Source: Burkholderia sp. SRS-46 (GTDB lineage Bacteria > Pseudomonadota > Gammaproteobacteria > Burkholderiales > Burkholderiaceae). Taken from it: a DNA stretch of 64,000 bases. Position numbers and translations under genes: made by a program. The notes beneath the pieces were generated by a model. It searched no databases. It saw only the letters and a program-made list of their open reading frames with translations, and was not told the DNA's origin. The stretch spans positions 372,001-436,000 of the forward strand of contig NZ_PTXL01000008.1 of the NCBI RefSeq assembly GCF_004343775.1, written 5' to 3'. Below, piece by piece: positions 1 through 9,121 of the stretch (the first letter of the stretch is position 1; every line of letters begins with the position of its first letter).

Positions 1-460
1 GCTGCCAGCGGTGATACCAGTAGCCGGCGAAGTCGAGCACGACGAGGTAGATCGCGAACGCGACGATCGGCCGCGAGGTCACGCCCGGCCACAGATAGTC
101 GAGGTTGACGTTCGCGACGCCGTGCAGGCGCAGCCACGCCTGGAAGTTGTCGAACACCGGCTGCAGCGCGAAAAAGAAGAACAGCGAGTAGATGCCGAGC
201 TTCGAGATCGCCGTGTAGATCACGTCGACCCGCACGGCCTTGCGGTTCTTCCAGCGCTCGACGGGCAACAGCGCCTCGAGCGGGCGCAGCAGCACGAACA
301 TCAGCACCATCTGCAGCGCGCCGACGATCACCCAGTACAGCGCGTCGTAGGTGTCCTCGTCATAGTCCATCATGTTGAACTTGAAGAGGAGCGGCTGCAC
401 GATATCGACGTACAGCCAGGTCTGGATGTCCGACACGAACGCATCGATCAGGTGCAGCAT
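1..460 (-). CDS. sterol desaturase / fatty acid hydroxylase family membrane protein (C-terminus cut by window edge)
   Basis: The gene reads off the left edge, so only the first 153 residues are visible. Translation from the ATG at 460 gives MLHLIDAFVSDIQTW and then a membrane segment (YWVIVGALQMVLMFVLLRPLEALLP). A second follows (LGIYSLFFFFALQPVF), then a third ending in DFAGYWYHRW at the edge. That last stretch is the typical entry to the first histidine box of the di-iron sterol desaturase/fatty acid hydroxylase family, but the remaining boxes lie outside. It sits 16 bp downstream of the beta-propeller gene at 477-1466, so the two are probably cotranscribed. Family assignment is from the visible topology and the YWYHRW motif; the substrate is unknown. 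Confidence 0.75.
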   Translation of the reverse strand, partial: MLHLIDAFVSDIQTWLYVDIVQPLLFKFNMMDYDEDTYDALYWVIVGALQMVLMFVLLRPLEALLPVERWKNRKAVRVDVIYTAISKLGIYSLFFFFALQPVFDNFQAWLRLHGVANVNLDYLWPGVTSRPIVAFAIYLVVLDFAGYWYHRWQ

Positions 461-476
461 CGTTCGCTCCCGCCCG

Positions 477-1466
477 TCACGCGCCGTTCGCCGCCTTCCA
501 CGGCGCGCGGTCGTAGAAGTAGATGCCGTGCGGCGAGCGGCCGACGGCGATCGTCTGCACCAGCTTGCGCGACGCGAGATCGATGATCCCGACCTTCTTC
601 GCGAAGCGGAACGTCACCCACAGCGTCTTCTTGTCGGCCGACAGCTCCATGTCGTCGGGGCCGGGCAACAGGCCCGTGATGTCGCCGACGTTGGTGAGCG
701 TGTTCTCGTCGATGATGCTGATCGTGTTCGCGACCCGGTTCGTGATCGCGACGTGCGTGCCGTCCGCGAGCGAGCGGAAGTTGTGCGCGCCCTTGCCGGT
801 CTGGATCGTCTTCACGACCTTCTGGTTGCGCCAGTCGACGACGGCGACATAGTCGGCGCCCGTCATGCCGACGAGCAGGTACTTGTCGTCCGGCGTCAGC
901 CACAGGCCCGCCGGCACCTTGCCGACCGGCATCTTCCACTTGACCGTCTGGGTCGCGAGGTCGACCGCCGCGATCTCGCCGGACACCTGCAGCGACACGA
1001 GCACCGTCTTGCTGTCCTTCGTGAACGCGAGGTGGCTCGGCATCACCGCGAGCGGCAGGCGCTTCGCGATCTTCACGTCACGGCCGTCGTAGCTGTAGAT
1101 GTCGAGGCGATCGAGGCGCAGCCCGGTCGACACGAACCACTTGTGATCGGGCGAGAAGCCGAGCTGGTAAGGATCCTCGATGCCTTCGACCGTGCGTTGC
1201 AGCTTGCCCGTCTTCGGATCTACGAACATCAGGCTGTTCGAGACCGAATTCGCGACGATCAGCGACCCGTTGTCGGGCGTGGCCATCAGGTGGTGCGGCT
1301 CCTTGCCCGTCGGCATCGTGCCGACGACCTGGCGGCTCTGCTGGTCGATCAGGGAAAGTGTCGCTTCGGCCGAATTGAGGACGATGACGTTATTCGCGTG
1401 TGCGGCGGGCGCCAGCACGGCAGCGGCCACCACGAGCGTGCGGCCGAGGGAAAGGAAAGTGCGCAT
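477..1466 (-). CDS. periplasmic YncE-like YVTN beta-propeller protein
   Basis: A 329-residue protein with a Sec signal peptide (MRTFLSLGRTLVVAAAVLAPAAHA, cleaved near residue 24). Repeated blades of the YVTN/YncE class follow (for example TMPTGKEPHHLMATPDNGSL, GDITGLLPGPDDMELSADKK and IAVGRSPHGIYFYDRAPW). Such proteins fold as seven-bladed beta-propellers in the periplasm; no catalytic residues are evident and function in this family is poorly defined. It precedes the sterol desaturase-family gene by 16 bp. The 141 bp between its start and hrpA probably carries its promoter. Confidence 0.8.
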   Translation of the reverse strand: MRTFLSLGRTLVVAAAVLAPAAHANNVIVLNSAEATLSLIDQQSRQVVGTMPTGKEPHHLMATPDNGSLIVANSVSNSLMFVDPKTGKLQRTVEGIEDPYQLGFSPDHKWFVSTGLRLDRLDIYSYDGRDVKIAKRLPLAVMPSHLAFTKDSKTVLVSLQVSGEIAAVDLATQTVKWKMPVGKVPAGLWLTPDDKYLLVGMTGADYVAVVDWRNQKVVKTIQTGKGAHNFRSLADGTHVAITNRVANTISIIDENTLTNVGDITGLLPGPDDMELSADKKTLWVTFRFAKKVGIIDLASRKLVQTIAVGRSPHGIYFYDRAPWKAANGA

Positions 1467-1607
1467 GAAGACTCACGTCGAGGAACAACCGTCATTGTAG
1501 AACGGACGACCCGCCCCGCCGGTTGACGGAAACGGGCATTGCGCCACTTCGACGCACGCCGGGCGCGATCCGTTCCCGGCGTTTGTCTCAAATTTTTCTC
1601 GAAATTT

Positions 1608-4600
1608 TCAGCGCTGCATCGACTCCCAGACCTTGACCAGCCGCTTGACCGACACCGGCATCGGCGTGCGCAACTCCTGCGCGAACAGCGAGATCCGCAG
1701 CTCCTCGAGCAGCCAGCGGAATTCCGCGAGGCGCGCGTCGGCGACGCCGCCGCGCTGCGACACCGCGCGCTGGTACTGCTGCACGAGCGGCTGCAGCTCG
1801 GCCTGCTGCTTCGTGTCGCGGGCCGGGTCGGCCTTGAGCTTGTCGATCCGCAGCGCGATGCCCTTCAGATAGCGTGGGAAATGCGCAAGCTGAACGTAAG
1901 GCGTGTCGATCACGAAGCGCTTGCCCACCAGCGCGGACAGCTGCTGCTGCAGGTCGGCGTGCACGGCCGCGAACGGCCTGGCCTGCGCGAGCTTCTTCGC
2001 GAGCCCCGCGTATTCGGCGAGGATCTGCCCGACGAGCCGCGCGATCTCCTGCGCGAGCAGGTTCAGGCGGCTCCTGCCCTCGTCGCGGCGCGCGTGGAAG
2101 CTCGCGTCGTCGTCGGGCAGCGGCTCCTGCAGGCACGCGCGGTCGAGCGCCGTGTCGATCAGCTGGTCGCGCAGTTCGTCCTGCGTGCCGAGCGACATGT
2201 ACTGCATCGCCATCTCGCGCAGGCCCGGCAGGTTCTTCTCCAGGAACTTGATCGGCTCCTTCAGCTGCAGCGCGAACAGCCGCCGCAGCCCCGCGCGGTG
2301 GATGCGCGCGGCCTCCTCCGGCGAATCGAACACCTCGACGTCGCAGTGCGTGGCGCGGTCGACGAGCGCCGGGTAGCCGTACAGCGTCTGGCCGCGCCGG
2401 CGGATCTCCAGCAGCTCGGGCAGCTTGCCGAAGTTCCAGGTCGTCAGGTTCTCGTACAGCGCGGTCGCGCCCGTGTCCGCCGGCGTGGCGGCTGGCGGTG
2501 CCGCACCCTTGCCGCCCTTCCCGCCCTTGCCGGCGCCCTGCGCCGCGGGCTGCGCGGCAGACGGGGCCACATCGGCGTCGCCGCCGGCCGCGATCGTCGA
2601 CGCCGCCGCGATCTTCTGGAACTGCTGCTGCGCCTGCGCACCGAGCTCCTGGCGAAGCTGCGCGAGATTGCGCCCCATCGCGAGCTGGCGGCCATGCTCG
2701 TCGATCACCTTGAAGTTCATGAACAGGTGCGCGGGCAGCGTCTCGAGCTTGAAGTCGCTCGTCTTCATCATCACCTGCGTCTGCGCGCGCACGTCGGCGA
2801 TCAGCGCCTCGACGAGCCCGCCCGCGCCGAAGCGCTCGCGGCCCGCGCGCTCGACGAAGCCCGCCGCGTAGTCGGGCAGCGGCACGCAGTGGCGGCGCAG
2901 CTTCTGCGGCAGCGATTTCAGCAGCAGCTGCACCTTCTCCTTCACCATCCCCGGCACGAGCCACTCGCAGCGGCGCGCGTCGACCTGGTTCAGCGCATAG
3001 AGCGGCACCGCGAGCGTCACGCCGTCGCGCGGCGCGCCGGGCTCGAAGTGGTACGTGAGCGCCATCTCGACGCCCGCCATCGTCGCGCGCTTCGGGAACA
3101 GCTCGGTCGTCACGCCCGCCGCCTCGTGGCGCATCAGGTCGTCACGCGACAGGTACAGCAGGCGCAGCTTGTCCTCCGGCTGGCCGCTCTTCTTCACCTC
3201 GTCGCGATACCAGCGCTCGAACGCGACGCCCGTGTGGATCCCGTCCGGAATCGCCTGGCCGTAGAACGCGTGGATCAGCTCGTCGTCGACCAGCACGTCC
3301 TGCCGACGCGATTTGTGCTCGAGCTGCTCGATGTCGGCGAGCAGCTTGCGGTTGTGCGCGAAGAACGCGAGCTTCGTGTCGAACTCGCCGTCGACGAGCG
3401 CGCCGCGGATGAACAGCTCGCGCGCGCGCGCCGGATCCTGCTTGCCGAACGCGACGCGCCGCCGGTGGTAGACCGGCAGCCCGTACAGCGTCGCGCGCTC
3501 GAACGCGCTCACCTGCGCCGGGCGCTTCTCCCAGTGCGGCTCGGACAGCGCCTTCTTCAGCAGGTGCGCGCCGACCTTCTCGATCCACTCGGGCTCGATC
3601 TTCGCGAGGCAGCGCGCGTACAGCCGGCTGGTCTCGACCAGCTCGGCCGCCATCACCCAGCGCCCCGCCTTCTTCGCGAGCACCGAGCCCGGCCACAGGA
3701 AGAACTTGATCCCGCGCGCGCCGAGGTAATGCGGCTCGTCCTCGGCCTTCAGCCCGAGGTTGCCGAGCAGGCCCGTCATCAGGGCCAGATGCACCTGTTC
3801 GTAGGTCGCCTCGACCTCGTTCAGCCGCCAGCCGTGCTCGCGCACGACGGTCAGCAGCTGCGAATGCACGTCGCGCCATTCGCGCAGGCGCAGGTGCGAC
3901 AGGAAGTTCTGCCGGCACGCGTCGATCAGCTGGCGGTTCGACTTCTTGTGCGCGACCGCTTCCTCGAACCACGCCCAGATCTTCAGCCACTGCAGGAATT
4001 CCGAGCGCTCGTCGGCGAACCGGCGATGCGCCTGGTCGGCCTGCTCCTGCGCTTCGATCGGCCGGTCGCGCGGGTCCTGCACGGACAGTGCGCTCGCGAT
4101 GATCAGTACCTCGCGCAGCGACTGCTGGTCGCGCGCGCCGAGAATCATCCGGCCGACCCGCGGATCGAGCGGCAGGCGCGCGAGCTCGCGGCCGAGCGGC
4201 GTCAGCGCGTTGTCGTCGTCGACCGCACCGAGCTCGTTCAGCAATTGATAGCCGTCCGCGATCGCGCGGCCCGGCGGCGGTTCGAGGAATGGGAACGCCT
4301 CGATCGCCGTCAGGTGCAGCGACTTCATCCGCAGGATCACCGACGCCAGCGACGCGCGCAGGATTTCCGGATCGGTGAAGCGCGCGCGGGCCTGGTAGTC
4401 GGTTTCCTCGTACAAGCGGATGCAGATGCCGTCCGCGACCCGGCCGCAGCGGCCCGCGCGCTGGTTCGCGGCGGCCTGCGAGATCGACTCGACCTGCAGC
4501 TGCTCGACCTTGTTCCGGTACGAATAGCGTTTCACGCGCGCGAGGCCCGTGTCGACCACGTAGCGGATGCCCGGCACCGTCAGCGAGGTTTCCGCGACGT

Positions 4601-5795
4601 TCGTCGCGAGCACGATGCGGCGCGCGTTCGACGCCTTGAACACCTTGTCCTGCTCGGCCGCGGACAGGCGCGCGAACAGCGGCAGGATCTCGGTGTGCGG
4701 CGGGTGATGCTTGCGCAGCGCCTCGGCCGCGTCGCGAATCTCGCGCTCGCCGGGCAGGAACACCAGCACGTCGCCGGGGCCTTCGCGGCACAGCTCGTCG
4801 ACCGCGTCGACGATCGCATCCATCAGGTCGCGCTCGGCCTCGCGCGCGGTCTTCACGCGGTCGCGGCTCGCCGTGCCCTCGGCGTTCTTCACGGCCGGAC
4901 GGTCCTCCGCCACCGGGCGGTAGCGCATCTCGACCGGATACAGGCGGCCGCTCACCTCGATCACCGGCGCGGGGCGCTCGTCGGTGCCGAAATGGCGCGC
5001 GAAGCGGTCGGCGTCGATCGTCGCCGACGTGACGATCAGCTTCAGGTCCGGCCGCTTCGGCAGGATCTGCTTCAGGTAGCCGAGCAGGAAGTCGATGTTC
5101 AGGCTGCGCTCGTGCGCCTCGTCGATGATCAGCGTGTCGTACGCCTTCAGCAGCGGGTCGGTCTGCGTCTCGGCGAGCAGGATGCCGTCCGTCATCAGCT
5201 TGACGGACGCGCCCGGCGCGAGATTGTCGGTGAAGCGCACCTTGTAGCCGACCACCTCGCCGAACGGTGTGCCGAGCTCCTCGGCGATGCGGCGCCCGGT
5301 GGACGACGCGGCGAGCCGGCGCGGCTGCGTGTGGCCGATCAGGCCCGTGCCGCCCGCGCCGAGGCCGCGGCCGAGCTCGAGACAGATCTTCGGCAGCTGG
5401 GTGGTCTTGCCCGAGCCCGTCTCGCCGCAGACGATGACAACCTGGTGACCGGCGATCGCGCGCGCGATTTCGCCGCGCTTGCCCGACACGGGCAGGCTTT
5501 CCGGGAAGGTGATCGGCGGGACGGGATTCGGCGCGACGGCCGCGCGCGGCCCGCGCTCGCGGCGCGGCGCGCGCGCGTCCGGCGCGGCGTGCTGGCGCGG
5601 CTCGTCGCGCCGTTCGTCGCCGCGCGGCAAGCGCTGCTTGCCCTGCTGCTGGCGCGGCGGCTGGCTAGGCGGCTGGCCCGCTTGCTGGCCGGGTGGTTGG
5701 CCCGCTTGCTGGCGCGCGCCGGCCGCCCCGTCCGGGTGCTGGCCCGACGGCGCGTTGGCCCGCGTCGGCGCGGGACTTTTAGGTACATTCGACAT
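1608..5795 (-). CDS. hrpA: ATP-dependent RNA helicase HrpA
   Basis: A 1395-residue DEAH-box helicase, near the length of E. coli HrpA (about 1300). Walker A GETGSGKT is at residues 124-131, DEAH at 225-228, then SAT (VTSATIDADRF) and QRAGRCGR. The HA2/OB region and the long HrpA-specific C-terminal domain follow. HrpA acts in RNA metabolism and ribosome rescue in E. coli (known for the family). The first 90 residues are a low-complexity extension rich in Q, P, G and R (QQAGQPPGQQAGQPPSQPPR) not found in E. coli. The start ATG is only 8 nt from a TATAAT-like box and has no clear Shine-Dalgarno. It is divergent from argA across 23 bp. Confidence 0.95.
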   Translation of the reverse strand: MSNVPKSPAPTRANAPSGQHPDGAAGARQQAGQPPGQQAGQPPSQPPRQQQGKQRLPRGDERRDEPRQHAAPDARAPRRERGPRAAVAPNPVPPITFPESLPVSGKRGEIARAIAGHQVVIVCGETGSGKTTQLPKICLELGRGLGAGGTGLIGHTQPRRLAASSTGRRIAEELGTPFGEVVGYKVRFTDNLAPGASVKLMTDGILLAETQTDPLLKAYDTLIIDEAHERSLNIDFLLGYLKQILPKRPDLKLIVTSATIDADRFARHFGTDERPAPVIEVSGRLYPVEMRYRPVAEDRPAVKNAEGTASRDRVKTAREAERDLMDAIVDAVDELCREGPGDVLVFLPGEREIRDAAEALRKHHPPHTEILPLFARLSAAEQDKVFKASNARRIVLATNVAETSLTVPGIRYVVDTGLARVKRYSYRNKVEQLQVESISQAAANQRAGRCGRVADGICIRLYEETDYQARARFTDPEILRASLASVILRMKSLHLTAIEAFPFLEPPPGRAIADGYQLLNELGAVDDDNALTPLGRELARLPLDPRVGRMILGARDQQSLREVLIIASALSVQDPRDRPIEAQEQADQAHRRFADERSEFLQWLKIWAWFEEAVAHKKSNRQLIDACRQNFLSHLRLREWRDVHSQLLTVVREHGWRLNEVEATYEQVHLALMTGLLGNLGLKAEDEPHYLGARGIKFFLWPGSVLAKKAGRWVMAAELVETSRLYARCLAKIEPEWIEKVGAHLLKKALSEPHWEKRPAQVSAFERATLYGLPVYHRRRVAFGKQDPARARELFIRGALVDGEFDTKLAFFAHNRKLLADIEQLEHKSRRQDVLVDDELIHAFYGQAIPDGIHTGVAFERWYRDEVKKSGQPEDKLRLLYLSRDDLMRHEAAGVTTELFPKRATMAGVEMALTYHFEPGAPRDGVTLAVPLYALNQVDARRCEWLVPGMVKEKVQLLLKSLPQKLRRHCVPLPDYAAGFVERAGRERFGAGGLVEALIADVRAQTQVMMKTSDFKLETLPAHLFMNFKVIDEHGRQLAMGRNLAQLRQELGAQAQQQFQKIAAASTIAAGGDADVAPSAAQPAAQGAGKGGKGGKGAAPPAATPADTGATALYENLTTWNFGKLPELLEIRRRGQTLYGYPALVDRATHCDVEVFDSPEEAARIHRAGLRRLFALQLKEPIKFLEKNLPGLREMAMQYMSLGTQDELRDQLIDTALDRACLQEPLPDDDASFHARRDEGRSRLNLLAQEIARLVGQILAEYAGLAKKLAQARPFAAVHADLQQQLSALVGKRFVIDTPYVQLAHFPRYLKGIALRIDKLKADPARDTKQQAELQPLVQQYQRAVSQRGGVADARLAEFRWLLEELRISLFAQELRTPMPVSVKRLVKVWESMQR

Positions 5796-5803
5796 GGGGG
5801 CGC

Positions 5804-5811
5804 ATTATAAT
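5804..5811. promoter_or_regulatory. overlapping divergent -10 elements between hrpA and argA
   Basis: The 23-bp gap contains the near-symmetrical sequence ATTATAAT. It reads TATAAT on the plus strand (5806-5811), 7 nt before the argA ATG. It also reads TATAAT on the minus strand (5809 back to 5804), 8 nt before the hrpA ATG. If used, either promoter would start transcription at or next to the A of the start codon. No convincing -35 was found in either direction, and no Shine-Dalgarno precedes either ATG. Confidence 0.5.
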
Positions 5812-5818
5812 CCCGCCC

Positions 5819-7198
5819 ATGAATTCCCAAACCGACCTCCCCCCCGCCCAGTCCGGCGCCGCGGCCCCCGCGGCATCCGACGATTCGACCGCGAGCCACG
5901 CCCAGTTCGTCGACTGGATGCGGTCCGTCGCGCCCTATATTCACAAGTTCCGCAACAGCACGTTCGTCGTCGGTTTCGGCGGCGAGGTCGTGCATCAGGG
6001 GCTCCTCAGCGCACTGGTGTCCGACATCGCGCTGCTGCAGGCGATGGGCATCCAGATCGTGCTGGTGCACGGCTCGCGGCCGCAGGTCGAGGAGCAGCTG
6101 AGCCTGCACGGTGTCGAATCCGAGTTTTCGCACGGGCTGCGCATCACCGATGCGCGCGCGCTCGAATCCGCGAAGGAAGCGGCCGGCGAAGTGCGCCTCG
6201 ACATTGAGGCCGCGATCAGCCAGGGCCTGCCGAACTCGCCGATGGCGCACGCGCACATCAGCGTGGTGTCGGGCAATTTCGTGACGGCGCGGCCGGTCGG
6301 GATTCTCGACGGGGTCGATTTCGCGCACACGGGCGTCGTGCGCAAGATCGACGCCGAATCGATCCGCCATTCGCTCGCGAGCCGCAAGCTCGTGCTGCTG
6401 TCGCCGCTCGGCTTCTCGCCGACCGGCGAGGCGTTCAACCTGTCGATGGAGGATGTCGCGTCCGCCGCCGCGATCGCGCTGCGCGCCGACAAGATCATCT
6501 TCCTGACCGACGCGCCCGGCATCGTCGACGACGAAGGCGAGCTGATCCGCGAAATGTCGCTCGACGCGGCCGCCGAGCTGCTCGATTCGGGCAATGTCCA
6601 GGGCGACGACGCGTTCTTCCTGAAGCACTCGATCCGCGCGTGCCGCGGCGGCGTGACCCGTGCGCACCTGGTGCCGCAGACCCTCGACGGCAGCGTGCTG
6701 CTCGAGCTGTTCCTGCACGACGGCGTCGGCACGATGATCTCGTACGAGAACCTCGAAAGCCTGCGCGAGGCGACGCCGGACGACGTCGGCGGCATCCTGT
6801 CGCTGATCGAGCCGCTCGAGTCGGACGGCACGCTGGTACGCCGTGGCCGCCACCAGATCGAACGCGACATCGACCACTTCTCGGTGATCGAGCACGATGG
6901 CGTGCTGTTCGGCTGCGCGGCGCTGTATCCGTACCAGCAGGAAAAGATCGGCGAGATGGCGTGCCTCACCGTCGCACCGGAGGCGCAAGGCTCCGGCGAC
7001 GGCGAGCGCCTGCTCAAGCGCATCGAGCAGCGCGCGCGGGCGCGCGGCCTCACGCACATCTTCGTGCTGACGACGCGCACCGAGCACTGGTTCCTCAAGC
7101 GCGGCTTCGTGAAGGTGAGCGTCGACGACCTCCCGGAAGACCGCCGCAAACTCTATAACTGGCAGCGCAAGTCGCTCGTGCTGATGAAGCAGCTCTGA
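5819..7198 (+). CDS. argA: amino-acid N-acetyltransferase (N-acetylglutamate synthase) ArgA
   Basis: A 459-residue protein with the two-domain layout of classical NAGS. An N-terminal amino-acid-kinase-like domain comes first ([47 protein letters not shown]). A C-terminal GNAT domain follows ([50 protein letters not shown]). It makes N-acetylglutamate from glutamate and acetyl-CoA, the first step of arginine synthesis. The N-terminus is about 30 residues longer than the E. coli protein. The ATG at 5819 lacks a Shine-Dalgarno and lies just after a TATAAT, so a leaderless mRNA or an internal start near M34 should be considered. yggX follows 44 bp downstream. Confidence 0.95.
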   Translation: MNSQTDLPPAQSGAAAPAASDDSTASHAQFVDWMRSVAPYIHKFRNSTFVVGFGGEVVHQGLLSALVSDIALLQAMGIQIVLVHGSRPQVEEQLSLHGVESEFSHGLRITDARALESAKEAAGEVRLDIEAAISQGLPNSPMAHAHISVVSGNFVTARPVGILDGVDFAHTGVVRKIDAESIRHSLASRKLVLLSPLGFSPTGEAFNLSMEDVASAAAIALRADKIIFLTDAPGIVDDEGELIREMSLDAAAELLDSGNVQGDDAFFLKHSIRACRGGVTRAHLVPQTLDGSVLLELFLHDGVGTMISYENLESLREATPDDVGGILSLIEPLESDGTLVRRGRHQIERDIDHFSVIEHDGVLFGCAALYPYQQEKIGEMACLTVAPEAQGSGDGERLLKRIEQRARARGLTHIFVLTTRTEHWFLKRGFVKVSVDDLPEDRRKLYNWQRKSLVLMKQL

Positions 7199-7242
7199 GC
7201 GAGCGCCGCCCTCCCCCAGTCCGCTTACAGGAGAAGTACACG

Positions 7243-7518
7243 ATGGCTCGAATGGTTCAATGCGCAAAGCTCGGCAAGGAAGCCGAAGGGCTCGATTTCC
7301 CGCCGCTGCCGGGCGAGCTCGGCAAGCGCATCTACGAAAGCGTCTCGAAAGAGGCATGGCAAGGCTGGCTCAAGCAGCAGACGATGCTGATCAACGAAAA
7401 CCGCCTGAACATGGCCGACCCGCGTGCGCGCCAGTACCTGGTGAAGCAGACCGAGAAGTACTTCTTCGGCGAAGGCGCGGACCAGGCGTCCGGCTACGTG
7501 CCGCCGACGGAAGGCTGA
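7243..7518 (+). CDS. yggX: YggX-type oxidative damage protection / Fe(2+)-trafficking protein
   Basis: A 91-residue protein with the full YggX signature: [56 protein letters not shown]. YggX proteins protect iron-sulfur clusters from oxidative damage and have been proposed to traffic Fe(II), with the conserved cysteine near the N-terminus (C7 here). The start is set by AGGAGA 8 nt upstream of the ATG. It follows argA by 44 bp and ends before a strong bidirectional terminator, so argA-yggX is probably one transcript. Confidence 0.95.
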   Translation: MARMVQCAKLGKEAEGLDFPPLPGELGKRIYESVSKEAWQGWLKQQTMLINENRLNMADPRARQYLVKQTEKYFFGEGADQASGYVPPTEG

Positions 7519-7554
7519 CGCGGTTTCCGCGACCGGCCAGCCGGAGCGGCAACG

Positions 7555-7592
7555 CAAAAACGGCATCGTGCGACGCACGATGCCGTTTTCGT
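7555..7592. terminator. bidirectional rho-independent terminator
   Basis: A 15-bp perfect stem (AAAACGGCATCGTGC paired with its complement at 7575-7589, loop GAC) with A-run and T-run flanks lies between the convergent yggX and MHS transporter genes. It can end both transcripts. Confidence 0.9.
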
Positions 7593-7617
7593 TTGTGCGG
7601 CCCGAAGCAACGACCGC

Positions 7618-9033
7618 TCACACCGGCTTCAGCGTGCCGCCCTCGCCCGCAGCCCCCGCAGCACCCGTCGCTTCCGGTTCGCCGCGCGCCGCGTCGTCGG
7701 CGCGCCATTGCGCGGCGTCGCTGCGTTCGGCGCTCGACAACTCGTCCGCGCGGCAGCCGGTGCGCTTCAGCAGCGCCAGCATGCAGGCGAGCGACACGCA
7801 CGCATAGAGCCCCGACGCGATCGCGACGCCGACGATGCTGCCGGTCGCGTTGAGGATCGCCTGTGCGAGCACCGGCGTGCCGCCGCCGACGACGAGCGCG
7901 CTCAGCTGGTACGCGAGCGACAGCCCCGTATAGCGGAGGTTCGCCGGGAACACGCGCGCGAGCATGCCGCCGACCGCGCCGTAGAACATCGCCGACGGAA
8001 TCGTCGACACGCACATGCCGGCGACGGCGATCCAGTACGAGCGGGTCGCGAGCGCATGGAACATCACCGGCATCAGCACGATCTCCGGGATCAGGATCCA
8101 GCACATCGCGCGCCGCATGTCGATCTTCGACACGAGCCATGCGCCGAGCGGCTGCATGAAGAACTGCACGACAAGCGAGATCGACAGGATCCCGAGGAAC
8201 GTGCCCTGCGCATAGCCGAGTGTCCTGGTCGCCCACGACAGCGCGAACGTGCTGCGAAAATACGTGACGTTGATCACGGGCAGCGTGCCGGCCGCGAGCA
8301 GCACGATCGGCCAGTGGTCGCGCACGACGTCGCGCAGCGGCAGCTTCACCGTGCGCTTGCGCTGCAGCACGCGCTGCATGTCGGCGGATTCCTCGAGCTT
8401 CAGGCGAATCACCATCCCGACGACCACGAGCACCGCCGACAGCAGGAACGGGATGCGCCAGCCCCACATCAGGAAGTCGGGCGTCGGCAGCGCGCTCAGC
8501 GCGAAGAACGCGCCGGTGGCGAGCAGGTTGCCGGTGGGCGAGCCCTGCTGCGCGAACGCCGCATACAGGATGCTCTTGTGCTTCGGCGCGTTCTCGCTCG
8601 CGATCAGCACCGCGCCGCCCCACTCGCCGCCGACTGCGATGCCCTGCAGCACACGCAGTGCGACGAGCCCGGCCGGCGCCCCTACGCCGATCCGCGCGTA
8701 GGTCGGCAGCAGGCCGATACCGGTCGTCGCGAGCCCCATCATCACGAGCGTGATCACGAGCGCGGTCTTGCGGCCGACGCGGTCGCCGAGATGGCCGAAC
8801 ACGATGCCGCCGAGCGGCCGAGCGGCGAAGCCGGCCCAGAACGTGACGAACGCGAGCAGCGTCGCCACGCCGGGCTCCATCCGCGCCGAAAAGAACACCT
8901 TGCCGAACACGAGCGCGGCGGCCGTGCCGTAGATGTAGAAGTCGTACCACTCGATCGTGGTGCCGACGAACGCGGCAAGCGCGGCGCGGCCGGGCCGCGG
9001 GCGCGCGGCGGATGAGGAATGCGGACGGGTCAT
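7618..9033 (-). CDS. MHS-family metabolite:H+ symporter (MFS)
   Basis: A 471-residue, twelve-helix transporter of the metabolite:H+ symporter family (ShiA/ProP/KgtP-like). The N-terminus FVGTTIEWYDFYIYGTAAALVFGKVFF and the loop FAARPLGGIVFGHLGDRVGRK are diagnostic of MHS proteins. VLQGIAVGGEWGGAVLIASENAP follows in TM5. The start at 9033 (MTRPHSSS) was chosen over the ATG at 9045 because TGGAG lies 6 nt upstream. It lies downstream of the CoA-transferase and acyl-CoA dehydrogenase genes on the same strand with an 88-bp gap, so it probably imports the organic acid those enzymes use. The substrate cannot be read from sequence. Confidence 0.85.
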   Translation of the reverse strand: MTRPHSSSAARPRPGRAALAAFVGTTIEWYDFYIYGTAAALVFGKVFFSARMEPGVATLLAFVTFWAGFAARPLGGIVFGHLGDRVGRKTALVITLVMMGLATTGIGLLPTYARIGVGAPAGLVALRVLQGIAVGGEWGGAVLIASENAPKHKSILYAAFAQQGSPTGNLLATGAFFALSALPTPDFLMWGWRIPFLLSAVLVVVGMVIRLKLEESADMQRVLQRKRTVKLPLRDVVRDHWPIVLLAAGTLPVINVTYFRSTFALSWATRTLGYAQGTFLGILSISLVVQFFMQPLGAWLVSKIDMRRAMCWILIPEIVLMPVMFHALATRSYWIAVAGMCVSTIPSAMFYGAVGGMLARVFPANLRYTGLSLAYQLSALVVGGGTPVLAQAILNATGSIVGVAIASGLYACVSLACMLALLKRTGCRADELSSAERSDAAQWRADDAARGEPEATGAAGAAGEGGTLKPV

Positions 9034-9121
9034 CGATGTCTCCATGTCTGTGATCGGTGGCGCGACTGCCGCGCGCCTTCTCCGGTTGGCCGGCCTCGCG
9101 CCGCCGGCCGGCGGCGTCGCG

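Noticed and set aside
1539-5810. 1423-codon open frame antisense to hrpA
   Set aside because: Arginine/alanine/leucine-rich low-complexity translation with no ribosome site. Long antisense frames arise from third-position GC bias; hrpA has every helicase motif.
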